Below, in pieces: positions 1 to 6,771 of a stretch of 8,836 nt of DNA; position 1 is the stretch's first letter; the number at the start of each line of letters is the position of its first letter. The translations under genes were made by a program, and so were the position numbers. The stretch spans positions 1-8,836 of the forward strand of contig DAIDKA010000222.1 of the NCBI GenBank assembly GCA_027451085.1. The letters are read 5' to 3'. This stretch comes from Gammaproteobacteria bacterium (GTDB lineage: Bacteria > Pseudomonadota > Gammaproteobacteria > Steroidobacterales > Steroidobacteraceae). The notes beneath the pieces are model-generated. The model ran no database searches. It saw only the letters and a list, made by a program, of their open reading frames with translations, and was not told where the DNA came from.

Positions 1-938
1 AGCAACGTGAGCAGCTGATCACGCCGGATCAGGCCCACCGGGCGGCCACCCTCAACGACCGCGAGCGCACTCCAGGCAGGCTCCAGCCGGAACAGCTCGG
101 CGGCTCTTCCCACGGTGTCCGCCGTGGTAAGCGGCGGCACCTCGCGCGCCAGATGCTCGGCGCAGTCGGCCATCACAGCCGGAGCACGGTCAAATGGCGC
201 CAGGGCACCCGCACTCACCCGCGGCACCGACTGGGGGTGGCCCAGGAAGTAACCCTGCACGTGATCCACACCCAGGTCCAGCACCAGTTCGCACTGCGCT
301 GCGTTTTCCACCCCTTCGGCGATCACGCGGCAGCCCAGGGTGCACGCCATATCCACCACCGAGCGCAGGATCTCGGCGCGCACAGGGTCATCTTCTATAC
401 CTGAGACGAAGTAGCGATCAACCTTGACGAAATCAGGCCGGATCACCGACCAGGTCTTGAGGCCGGATGCGCCTGCGCCCAGATCGTCCAGCGCGATATC
501 GCAGCCCGTCGCCCGCAGCACCACCACTGCAGCGGTCAGCCGGCTGTGGTCCTCTGTCACACCGTGTTCGGTGATTTCAACCACGATCTCGTGCGGATCG
601 AGCCGGTACGAGGCCAGGGCCTGCTCCAGCCAGCCAGCAAAGCCCTCCCAGCCGAGGAGCGTCTGGGGCAGCACGTTGATGAAAAGACGGCCGGGCAGTT
701 CCAGCGCGGAGAAATCCCGCAACACTGCATCGATACAGGCGCGCTCCAGGTCAAGGGTGCGGTCCGCCAGCGCCGCGGCGGCAAAGAGGTCACCGGGCAG
801 GTGCAGCGGCGAGTCGCAAGGGCCGCGGATCAGGCCCTCATGGCCAATCGGCACGCGCGTCCTGCGGTCAATGATGGGCTGGAAGAGCGCACGCAGCGAC
901 TTCTGCCTCAGCAGACCTGCCAGCTCACTTGACATCAT
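1..938 (-). CDS. EAL-domain cyclic-di-GMP phosphodiesterase with CBS domain (C-terminus beyond the window)
   Basis: This is a cytosolic signalling enzyme expected to hydrolyse cyclic di-GMP. An unbroken frame of 312 codons runs off the left edge. The EAL domain fills about residues 10-240. Every residue needed for metal binding and catalysis in active EAL enzymes can be placed: E34 in an EGL variant of the signature, N88 (FINVLP), E121 (VEITEH), D151-D152 (LDDLGAG), K172, E208 (AEGVEN) and Q228. Their spacing closely matches the family. Residues from about 255 to the edge look like a CBS domain (VVEGGRPVGLIRRDQLL), a likely ligand sensor. EAL-CBS proteins often end in a GGDEF domain, which would lie outside the window; that is inference. 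Two ATG codons are adjacent. GGGGA at 941-945 is only 2 nt from the first (938) but 5 nt from the second (935), so translation may begin at 935. No signal peptide or membrane segment is seen. The target pathway is unknown. Confidence 0.93.
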   Translation of the reverse strand, partial: MMSSELAGLLRQKSLRALFQPIIDRRTRVPIGHEGLIRGPCDSPLHLPGDLFAAAALADRTLDLERACIDAVLRDFSALELPGRLFINVLPQTLLGWEGFAGWLEQALASYRLDPHEIVVEITEHGVTEDHSRLTAAVVVLRATGCDIALDDLGAGASGLKTWSVIRPDFVKVDRYFVSGIEDDPVRAEILRSVVDMACTLGCRVIAEGVENAAQCELVLDLGVDHVQGYFLGHPQSVPRVSAGALAPFDRAPAVMADCAEHLAREVPPLTTADTVGRAAELFRLEPAWSALAVVEGGRPVGLIRRDQLLTL

Positions 939-1069
939 GCTCCCCGTGCAGGCGGTTTGATCACCAGCGGGATGTTATTACGCCTCGATGCCGGGTTTTG
1001 TGATGCACCGCAACCTGCTGCGGAGCATACTGTTAATCTTTTATGACGGCCCTGCGGCCAGGATACGAG

Positions 1070-1099
1070 GGTTCTGCCGGCTGCCGGAATGCCAGAACC
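1070..1099. other. Hairpin in the gap between the Myb-like and EAL genes
   Basis: The arms GGTTCTG (1070-1076) and CAGAACC (1093-1099) are perfectly complementary over 7 bp. Inside them, CCGG at 1077-1080 and CCGG at 1084-1087 can form a second stem with a 3-nt loop, leaving a 5-nt bulge on one side. A second small hairpin, GACCG-CCCC-CGGTC, lies beside it at 1101-1114. No run of T follows on either strand, so this is not a classic intrinsic terminator. It could be a 3'-end stabiliser of the Myb-gene transcript or a structured leader of the EAL mRNA. Confidence 0.4.
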
Positions 1100-1146
1100 T
1101 GACCGCCCCCGGTCGAACTGCCTCCGACCAGGGGCGCCCGGCATCT

Positions 1147-1174
1147 TGCAGTCATGCAGTCATGCAGTCATGCA
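1147..1174. repeat. Tandem 8-bp repeat, 3.5 copies
   Basis: TGCAGTCA occurs three times head to tail (1147-1170), followed by a half copy TGCA (1171-1174). It lies 15 bp downstream of the stop codon of the Myb-like gene and outside any coding frame I support. The repeat is perfect, which suggests recent slippage and a variable copy number. It could also be a protein-binding array, but nothing in the sequence shows that. Confidence 0.85.
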
Positions 1175-1189
1175 ACAGGCAGGTTCGGG

Positions 1190-1405
1190 TCAGGCGCGTT
1201 TCTTGGCCTTCTTCTTCACCTTCGTTCCGGATTTCCTTGCTGCCAGCGTGATGCGCTTCTGCCAGGCCTTGAAGCGGATGGCCGCCTCGCTGCGCTTCAA
1301 CTGACGGGAAATCTTGCGCACGCTTTCCTTGCCTGCCAACTTTTTCAAAAGCTTCAGTTCATCTGAAGTCCAGAGAATCCGTTTACGGCGGGTGGTTCGC
1401 GGCAT
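1190..1405 (-). CDS. Small very basic Myb/SANT-like DNA-binding protein
   Basis: This 71-residue protein has the layout of the small SANT/Myb-like proteins found in many proteobacteria. A tryptophan (W12) opens a three-helix unit: about 13-24, 28-36 (VRKISRQLKRS) and 39-52 (EAAIRFKAWQKRI), with W48 in the third, recognition-type helix. The N-terminal arm (residues 3-9) and the C-terminal tail (57-71, lysine-rich, KVKKKAKKRA) are strongly basic. In all, 27 of 71 residues are Lys or Arg against four acidic ones, so the protein almost certainly binds nucleic acid. The ATG at 1405 has GGAG seven bases upstream (1412-1415), which supports this start. It may act as a local regulator or as a nucleoid-associated protein; the sequence does not decide, and no target site is visible. 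It is transcribed alone, divergent from the phosphopantetheinyl transferase gene. The family call rests on the pattern of tryptophans and helices. Confidence 0.85.
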   Translation of the reverse strand: MPRTTRRKRILWTSDELKLLKKLAGKESVRKISRQLKRSEAAIRFKAWQKRITLAARKSGTKVKKKAKKRA

Positions 1406-1459
1406 GTATTACTCCAAATATTAGAAAACCAGTGTCAAGCAACGTACAGGGCAGAAGCG

Positions 1460-1488
1460 AGTCTACTCCAGCCATGCCGTGATTTGAA
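1460..1488 (-). promoter_or_regulatory. Possible sigma-70 promoter of the Myb-like gene
   Basis: Read on the minus strand, TTCAAA (1488-1483) and TAGACT (1465-1460) are separated by 17 bp. Each matches four of six consensus bases. Transcription would begin near 1453 and give a leader of about 48 nt containing the GGAG ribosome site. A perfect TTGACA also occurs on this strand at 1438-1433, but no -10 element at a useful distance fits it. Confidence 0.3.
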
Positions 1489-1510
1489 TGCCGTGCCGGG
1501 TTCTGGTTGA

Positions 1511-1523
1511 ATTGTTTGACAAT
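1511..1523. promoter_or_regulatory. Palindrome containing a TTGACA hexamer upstream of the PPTase gene
   Basis: ATTGT-TTG-ACAAT is a 13-bp hyphenated palindrome that includes the perfect -35 hexamer TTGACA (1516-1521). There is no convincing -10 element 16-18 bp further on; the region 1538-1545 reads TTCCGTTT. It could be an operator overlapping a weak promoter for the transferase gene. This is a weak call based only on symmetry and position. Confidence 0.25.
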
Positions 1524-1543
1524 GCTCTCAAATCCCCTTCCGT

Positions 1544-2245
1544 TTGAATCCTGAGCGCGGCCATGTGACGCGCTCGGCGCGGCTTGAAGCGCTGTGTGGC
1601 CGCGGCGTCATTGCCTTTGAAAGCAGCGTCCCACAGCCTGCCCGGGTGCTGCTGCCCGGGGAAGCCGCTGCGATCGCGCATGCTGTCGCCAAGCGTGCGG
1701 GCGAATTCGCCGCCGGCCGCGCCTGCGCGCGCGCCGCGCTGGCAACCCTCGGCATCCATGGTTTTGAACTCCTGAACGATGCCGAGCGCGCGCCGCTGTG
1801 GCCGCAGGGCATCGCCGGCAGCATCACCCACACACGCGGCCTGTATGCGGCCGCGGTCGCGCGCACCACTGATGTACTGGCGCTGGGACTGGATGCAGAG
1901 GCCCGCGACAGCGTGGCTCCGCGGCTGTGGCGCCGCATCTGCACGCCGCAGGAGCTGCAGCATCTGCACGCGCTGCCCGAAGCGCAGGCGGTCGGGCTTG
2001 CGACGCTGATCTTCAGCGCCAAGGAGGCGTTCTACAAATGCCAGCACCCCTTGACGCGGCAGTGGCTCAATTTCACCGACATTGCCATCCGGCTCGAGGA
2101 CGCAGGATTCCAGGTAGAACCGCAGCGGTCCCTCGCCATCGCGACGCTGCATCCTGCGCCCTGGCCGGGGCGGTGGCTGCTGACCGACGCCCAGACGCTC
2201 ACCGCGGTACGGCTGGATCCGCTTTTCACCATCAGTCCGGGTTGA
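1544..2245 (+). CDS. 4'-phosphopantetheinyl transferase, EntD/Sfp superfamily
   Basis: The enzyme moves the phosphopantetheine arm of coenzyme A onto a serine of acyl- or peptidyl-carrier proteins, converting apo-ACP or PCP to the holo form in the cytosol. The family motifs appear in order: FAAGRACAR at 55-63, the GSITHT motif at 92-97 with H96, the magnesium-binding GLDAE at 115-119 (D117, E119), and FSAKEAFYK at 157-165 with K160, E161 and K165. A WLNF motif follows at 174-177. The length of 233 residues is normal for the EntD branch. The start is uncertain. The frame opens with TTG at 1544; an in-frame GTG at 1565 would give a 226-residue protein that keeps every motif. Neither has a clear ribosome site. 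No polyketide, peptide-synthetase or carrier-protein gene is nearby, so the partner lies elsewhere. It precedes the outer-membrane lipoprotein gene by 121 bp on the same strand. Confidence 0.9.
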   Translation: MNPERGHVTRSARLEALCGRGVIAFESSVPQPARVLLPGEAAAIAHAVAKRAGEFAAGRACARAALATLGIHGFELLNDAERAPLWPQGIAGSITHTRGLYAAAVARTTDVLALGLDAEARDSVAPRLWRRICTPQELQHLHALPEAQAVGLATLIFSAKEAFYKCQHPLTRQWLNFTDIAIRLEDAGFQVEPQRSLAIATLHPAPWPGRWLLTDAQTLTAVRLDPLFTISPG

Positions 2246-2258
2246 GCCGGCTGCCACC

Positions 2259-2288
2259 TGAGGCAGGCCCGGTGCCATCCATGCCTCA
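2259..2288 (+). terminator. Inverted repeat downstream of the PPTase gene, possible terminator
   Basis: TGAGGCA (2259-2265) and TGCCTCA (2282-2288) can form a perfect 7-bp stem around a 16-nt loop, starting 13 bp after the transferase stop codon. There is no T-run after it, and a competing short pairing (GGCA with TGCC) exists inside. It could weaken read-through into the NodT gene, but it is not a standard terminator. Confidence 0.25.
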
Positions 2289-2366
2289 TGGGCGACGGTT
2301 CATGCAAACGACTCGACCTCGGCCAGCGCCACCCCTATGATTGCCGCACCTTCCAAGGACCTCCGG

Positions 2367-3815
2367 ATGTTGCAAATCAGCCGTCCTGCCCGCTTGCTGG
2401 TGTCCTTTGCCGTGAGCACTGCGTTGCTGTCCGCCTGCGCCATCGGCCCCGATTACAAGCGCCCGGAGGCGACCGGTGGCACGGGCATCGATCATTACAA
2501 GAACACCGGCCATGAGGGCGCCCCCGCAGCCCAGGGCCCGCAGGCGCAGCTGGCCGACCGCTGGTGGACCGTCTTCAACGACCCGATACTCAACGGCCTG
2601 GAAGATCAGGTCGTGGTCAGCAACCAGAACATTGCGCAGGCCGCGGCGGCCTATGCCCAGGCCCGTGCCGTGGTGCGCCAGGACCGCTCTGCCCTGTGGC
2701 CCACCTTCGGATTGACCGGTGGCGCCACCAATACCGGCGGCCCTGCCGGCCAGGTGGTGCCCGGACAACCTCATACCACGTACCAGATGGCCGGCAGTAC
2801 GACCTGGGAACTGGACATCTGGGGCAAGCTGCGCCGCCAGCTGGAAAACGCCAAGGCCAGCTCCGAGGCCAGCGCCGCCGATCTTGCCTACGCCCGGCTG
2901 TCCGCCCAGAGCGCACTGGCCATCGCCTACCTGCAGCTGCGAGGAGCCGATGCCGAGCGCAAGATGCTGGCGGATACCGAAACCGCCTACGCGCTCACCC
3001 TGAAGATCACGCAGAACCGCTATGTTGCCGGTACCGCGGCCAAGACTGACGTGCTCAGCGCGCAGACCCAGGTGTACTCGGCCCAGAACCAGGAACAGAG
3101 CATCATCCTGACGCGCGCCCAGCTGGAGAACAGCATCGCGGCCCTCATCGGCAGAGCCGCCACGGTGTTCAGCATTGCGCCGCTCGACGAATGGAATCTG
3201 CCGGCCCCCGCCCTGCCGTCCGGCCTGCCGTCGGAACTGCTGAAGCGCCGTCCCGATGTCGCCGCCGCGGAACGGCAGATGGCCGCGGCCAACGCCATCA
3301 TCGGCGTGCAGGAAGCGGCGTACTTCCCGTCCATCACACTCACCGGTGATTACGGTTTCACATCCACTGCGCTGCACACTCTGTTCGACTCCGGCAACAT
3401 GTCGCACTCCGTGGCCGGCTCGCTGTCGCAGACCCTGCTCGACTTCGGCGGTCGCAAGGCGCAGGTGGACCAGGCCCGTGATGCCTACGCCTCGGCCATC
3501 GCCTCCTACCGCCAGACCGTGATCACCGCCTTCCAGGATGTCGAGAACGATCTCGCCTCGGCCAACATCTACGGCAAGGAATTCGACATCCTGACTCAGG
3601 ATTCACAGGCGGCGGACCTGTCGGAAAAGCTCACCATCAACCAGTACAAAGCCGGCACGGCGGACATGACCGCCGTGATGGTCGCCCAGACCACGGCGCT
3701 GACCGCGCGCGTTTCACTGGCGCAGATGCGGGTGCTGCAGCAGACCACGGCCGTGTCCCTGGTCACTGACCTGGGCGGCGGCTGGCAGGCGCCGGACTAC
3801 ACGCACTACTACTGA
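2367..3815 (+). CDS. NodT-family outer-membrane efflux lipoprotein (TolC-like outer membrane factor)
   Basis: The product is the outer-membrane channel of a tripartite efflux system, which joins an inner-membrane pump through a periplasmic adaptor. The ATG at 2367 is chosen because AAGGA (2355-2359) lies 7 nt upstream. An earlier in-frame ATG at 2337 lacks such a site and would add ten residues before the signal peptide. The lipoprotein signal ends in LLSAC, with C24 the lipid-bearing cysteine; the next residue is Ala rather than Asp, which favours sorting to the outer membrane. IGPDYKRP follows at 26-33, the typical NodT opening, then DRWWTVFNDPILNGL at 64-78. Two outer-membrane efflux repeats fill about 65-255 and 280-470. 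The length of 482 residues is normal. No adaptor or pump gene lies next to it, so its partners are unknown. The stop codon overlaps the end of the convergent murJ-like gene by 7 bp. Confidence 0.93.
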   Translation: MLQISRPARLLVSFAVSTALLSACAIGPDYKRPEATGGTGIDHYKNTGHEGAPAAQGPQAQLADRWWTVFNDPILNGLEDQVVVSNQNIAQAAAAYAQARAVVRQDRSALWPTFGLTGGATNTGGPAGQVVPGQPHTTYQMAGSTTWELDIWGKLRRQLENAKASSEASAADLAYARLSAQSALAIAYLQLRGADAERKMLADTETAYALTLKITQNRYVAGTAAKTDVLSAQTQVYSAQNQEQSIILTRAQLENSIAALIGRAATVFSIAPLDEWNLPAPALPSGLPSELLKRRPDVAAAERQMAAANAIIGVQEAAYFPSITLTGDYGFTSTALHTLFDSGNMSHSVAGSLSQTLLDFGGRKAQVDQARDAYASAIASYRQTVITAFQDVENDLASANIYGKEFDILTQDSQAADLSEKLTINQYKAGTADMTAVMVAQTTALTARVSLAQMRVLQQTTAVSLVTDLGGGWQAPDYTHYY

Positions 3816-5407
3816 GGGGCTTTCCGGCGCCTCAACCGGCGCATGAAGGCGCTGGTGACAACCGCCAGCTCCGGCACGCGCAGCACCGAGGTGCAGCCGA
3901 GGAACACCAGTGCGCCCGCGCAGACGGTGACCGCAAGCCACAGCGCGCGCAGGCCCGGCTTCAACGCGGCCCAGCCGGGCACCAGCCAGTGGCTGCTGGC
4001 CAGGCACACCAGCGCCATGGCCGCCGAGCCCGCACTCACCTTCAGCGCCAACGACAGCAGCGCGCCGGACTCGAAGCTTCCCAGCCGCCGCCGCATCAGC
4101 ACGAACAGCACCAGGAAATTGGTGGACGCCACGCAGGCGGTGGAGAACGCCAGTCCCCGGTGTCCCCAGTGCAGATGCCAGGTGAACAGGCCGTTCAGCA
4201 GCAGATTAAGACCCACGGCCGCGAAACTCACGAACATCGGCGTGCGGCGCATGTCGAGCGCATAGAAGGCGTTCACCAGCACCTTCAGCGATGCGTAGCC
4301 CGCCAGCCCCAAAGCGTAGTACTGCAGCGCGCCGGCGGCCCCGTGGGTCTGCTCGGCCGTGAAGCGGCCATGCTGGTACAGCACCGAGATGATGGGCTCG
4401 GCGAGCACGATCAGCCCCATGGTCGAGGGAATGGTCATGAGAAAGGCCAGGCGGATGCCACGGGCCAGCTCGCTGCGGAAGCCGTCCTCGTTGCCGGCCG
4501 CCGCCAGGCGCGCCAGCAGCGGCAATGCCACGGTGCTCAGCGCCACGCCGAACACCCCCAGCGGCAGCTGCATCAGCCGGAAGGCGATTGACAGCCACGA
4601 TGGCGGCCCGTTGCCAAGTTCCGAGGCGAAGACCGAGTTGATCATGACGTTCACCTGGGTGGAGGCACCGGCGATGACCGACGGCCCCATCAGCCTCAGC
4701 ACCTCACGCACGCGCGGGTCCCGCCAGGTGAACTCGGGCCGGAACACATATCCCAGCCGCCGCAGCGCCGGCAGCTGCATGCCGAGCTGCATCGCCCCGC
4801 CGATCAGGGTGCCGACGGCCATGCCCATCAGGCCGCGCGGGCCGAAGTACGGGTCCAGCCACCAGCCCACGGCCACTCCGCCGACGATCGACCCCAGGTT
4901 GAAAAAGCTGGAGGCCATGGCCGGGATGCCGAACACATTGCGCGCGTTGAGCAGGCCCATCACCAGTGCCGAAACCGACACCAGCAATATGAACGGCCAC
5001 ATGATCCGCGTCAGGGTGACGGTCAGCGCCGCCTTGGAGGCATCAAAACCCGGCGCCAGCACTCCCACCAGCTGCGGCGCAAACAGGATCCCCAGGATGG
5101 TGATGGCGCTGATCGCCACGATGGCGAGCGTTGCCACCCGGCTCGCCAGCCGGAATGCCTGGGCTGCGCCATCCTGCTGGAAGGTGCGGCTGAAGGTGGT
5201 GACGAAGGCCGTGGACAGCGCGCCCTCGGCAAACAGGTCGCGCAGCAGGTTGGGGATGCGAAAGGCCACCGTGAAGGCATCCAGCAGCAGGCCGCCACCG
5301 AACAGCGCCGCGAACACCTGTTCTCGCGCCAGGCCCAGCACCCGGCTGCACAGCACGGCGATGCCGACGATGCCGGCGGCCCGGGTGTTGAGTTTTTCAG
5401 ACGCCAA
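3809..5407 (-). CDS. murJ: MurJ/MviN-family lipid II flippase, divergent type
   Basis: This polytopic inner-membrane protein belongs to the MOP superfamily. MurJ flips the peptidoglycan precursor lipid II to the periplasmic side. The open frame begins further upstream at 5512, but that would overlap the MFS gene. TTG at 5407 gives a 532-residue protein beginning MASEKLNTRAAG, with only a weak AGGG upstream; no ATG or GTG fits better. Charged positions essential in E. coli MurJ are present: R22 and R28 (SRVLGLARE), D43, R56, E61 (LFAEGALSTAF) and R277 (AFRLMQLPLGVFGVALSTVALP). F276 replaces the Asp of the E. coli YADRLM motif, and D57 stands where E. coli has Arg. These variants recall the MurJ type I remember from Acidobacteria and Verrucomicrobia. 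The usual gammaproteobacterial neighbours (rpsT, ribF, ileS) are absent, so it may be a second MurJ. It follows the MFS gene by 38 bp and is probably cotranscribed. The family is certain; the substrate is inferred. Confidence 0.9.
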   Translation of the reverse strand: MASEKLNTRAAGIVGIAVLCSRVLGLAREQVFAALFGGGLLLDAFTVAFRIPNLLRDLFAEGALSTAFVTTFSRTFQQDGAAQAFRLASRVATLAIVAISAITILGILFAPQLVGVLAPGFDASKAALTVTLTRIMWPFILLVSVSALVMGLLNARNVFGIPAMASSFFNLGSIVGGVAVGWWLDPYFGPRGLMGMAVGTLIGGAMQLGMQLPALRRLGYVFRPEFTWRDPRVREVLRLMGPSVIAGASTQVNVMINSVFASELGNGPPSWLSIAFRLMQLPLGVFGVALSTVALPLLARLAAAGNEDGFRSELARGIRLAFLMTIPSTMGLIVLAEPIISVLYQHGRFTAEQTHGAAGALQYYALGLAGYASLKVLVNAFYALDMRRTPMFVSFAAVGLNLLLNGLFTWHLHWGHRGLAFSTACVASTNFLVLFVLMRRRLGSFESGALLSLALKVSAGSAAMALVCLASSHWLVPGWAALKPGLRALWLAVTVCAGALVFLGCTSVLRVPELAVVTSAFMRRLRRRKAPQ

Positions 5408-5445
5408 TTTGAACCCTGCTGCCTGTGCGTGCGGCGTGCATGTTA

Positions 5446-6747
5446 TCAATGCGCCGCGGACCGGACATCTGTCCCTTGTGCGGTGCGTGCCGCCATGGCG
5501 GCCGCCAGCCATAAAATGCCGCTGGCCGCAACGGCCACCGGCACCACCAGCACCGCCAGACGCAGCGACCAGCGGTCGGACAGCGCGCCGATCAGCGCCG
5601 GCGACACCACGTCACCCAGCGCGTGGATGGCGAATACGCTCAGGGCCACCGCTGAAGCCCGCTGCGCCGGTGACACCAGGTTGACGATGGCCGAATTCAC
5701 CGGTCCCGTGGACATGAACAGCAGCAGCTCCGCAGCGACCAGCGCGGGGTAGTACAACTCGCGCGCGGACGCCATCAGCGCCACGGCTGCCACCGGCGCC
5801 GACAGCAGCGTTGCCACGCCACACAGCCACAGGTAGGCCTGCGATGAACGCTTCTGCCACAGGTCCCCGAGCCAGCCCCCGGCAAAAGTGCCCAGGAATC
5901 CCGTCACCACCACCACCACGCCGAAGGCGGTCGTTGCCTGCGCCGAGGGCAGCCCGCGCTCCCGCATCAGGAAGGTCGGCATCCAGAAGGCGAGTCCGCC
6001 CATGGCGAAGGTGTAAGCCGCATAACCCAGCACGGTCAGCGTGTAGGGCGCCCGGCGCAGCAGGGCCGCGTACAAGGACAGCGTGGCGCCCACGCCTGCC
6101 GCCACAGGCGCCCGGGCCGCTTCGGGCTCCTGCACGCCGCGCGGTGGATCGCAGAGCCACAGCAGGCACGCGGCCAGCAGCGCGCCCGGCAGTCCCGCCA
6201 GCAGGAATGCGGCGCGCCAGCTCCAGGCCTGCGCCGCCAGCCCCCCGAACACGTAGCCCAGCGCGGAGCCCACCGGAATGGCCATATAGAACACCGCGAA
6301 GGCGCGCCCGCGGATGGTCCGCGGGAAATAGTCCGCCAGCAGCGCCGGCGCGATGGTGCCGTAGGCGGCCTCACCCACGCCAACGGCTGCGCGGGCGATG
6401 AACAGCTGCGCATAACCGCGCGCCAGGCCGGATGCGGCGGTGGCCAGGCTCCACAGGGCGACGCCCAGCGCGATCAGGCGCGGCCGCCGGCCGCGGTCCC
6501 CCAGCGCCCCGAACAACGGCGCGGCCAGCAGGTACACGATGATGAAGCCTGTCATCAGCGTGCCCAGCTCGAAGTCGGACAGCGACAGCCCAGAGGCCTT
6601 GATCTGCGGCAGCAGCGCGGCCAGTAGATAGCGGTCCAGGTAGTTCAGCAGGTTGACCAGCGTCAGCAGCGCAAGCCCGCCCAGGGCTGCGCGCCGCGTC
6701 ACCGAAGTCGTACCCGGGGGGAAGGCGATGCTGTCTTGCGCGCTCAT
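5446..6747 (-). CDS. Spinster-like MFS transporter
   Basis: The product is an inner-membrane major facilitator with about 12 predicted membrane segments and 433 residues. Features of the Spinster group are clear: NYLDRYLLAALLPQIK at 35-50, the loop 2-3 motif GALGDRGRRPR at 80-90, and RAAVGVGEAAYGTIAPALLADYF from about 119. D38, R39 and E126 sit at positions I recall as functional in the bacterial Spns homologue of Hyphomonas, where proton-coupled lysolipid transport has been proposed. A lipid-like substrate is therefore plausible but not shown. The ATG at 6747 is chosen because the Spinster-type N-terminus begins just after it; the frame stays open for another 360 codons upstream, but those lie antisense to the propeller gene and resemble no protein. 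The ribosome site is weak. It is the first gene of an apparent operon with the MurJ-family gene. Its start codon faces that of the propeller gene across only 34 bp. Confidence 0.92.
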   Translation of the reverse strand: MSAQDSIAFPPGTTSVTRRAALGGLALLTLVNLLNYLDRYLLAALLPQIKASGLSLSDFELGTLMTGFIIVYLLAAPLFGALGDRGRRPRLIALGVALWSLATAASGLARGYAQLFIARAAVGVGEAAYGTIAPALLADYFPRTIRGRAFAVFYMAIPVGSALGYVFGGLAAQAWSWRAAFLLAGLPGALLAACLLWLCDPPRGVQEPEAARAPVAAGVGATLSLYAALLRRAPYTLTVLGYAAYTFAMGGLAFWMPTFLMRERGLPSAQATTAFGVVVVVTGFLGTFAGGWLGDLWQKRSSQAYLWLCGVATLLSAPVAAVALMASARELYYPALVAAELLLFMSTGPVNSAIVNLVSPAQRASAVALSVFAIHALGDVVSPALIGALSDRWSLRLAVLVVPVAVAASGILWLAAAMAARTAQGTDVRSAAH

Positions 6748-6771
6748 GGCCGGTGATCTTAAATGAACCAC

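Noticed and set aside
424..960. A 178-codon plus-strand open frame across the EAL gene
   Set aside because: The opposite strand encodes an EAL domain with all eight catalytic positions correctly spaced.
1147..1174. CRISPR-like array
   Set aside because: The unit is only 8 bp with no spacers between copies, so it is a simple tandem repeat.
1418..1438. TTGACA with TAATAT as promoter of the Myb-like gene
   Set aside because: The two hexamers are only 9 bp apart, and TAATAT lies so close to the ribosome site that transcription would start past it.
1463..2278. A 271-codon minus-strand open frame across the phosphopantetheinyl transferase
   Set aside because: Antisense to a gene with all the EntD/Sfp motifs; composition typical of a non-coding frame.
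2286..3407. A 373-codon minus-strand open frame across the NodT gene
   Set aside because: Shadow of the clearly homologous plus-strand gene; its translation is Gly/Arg/His-rich with no recognisable motif.
4359..5684. A 441-codon plus-strand open frame across the MurJ and MFS genes
   Set aside because: It runs antisense to two genes with clear family motifs, is rich in Arg, Ser, Pro and Ala, and shows no domain.
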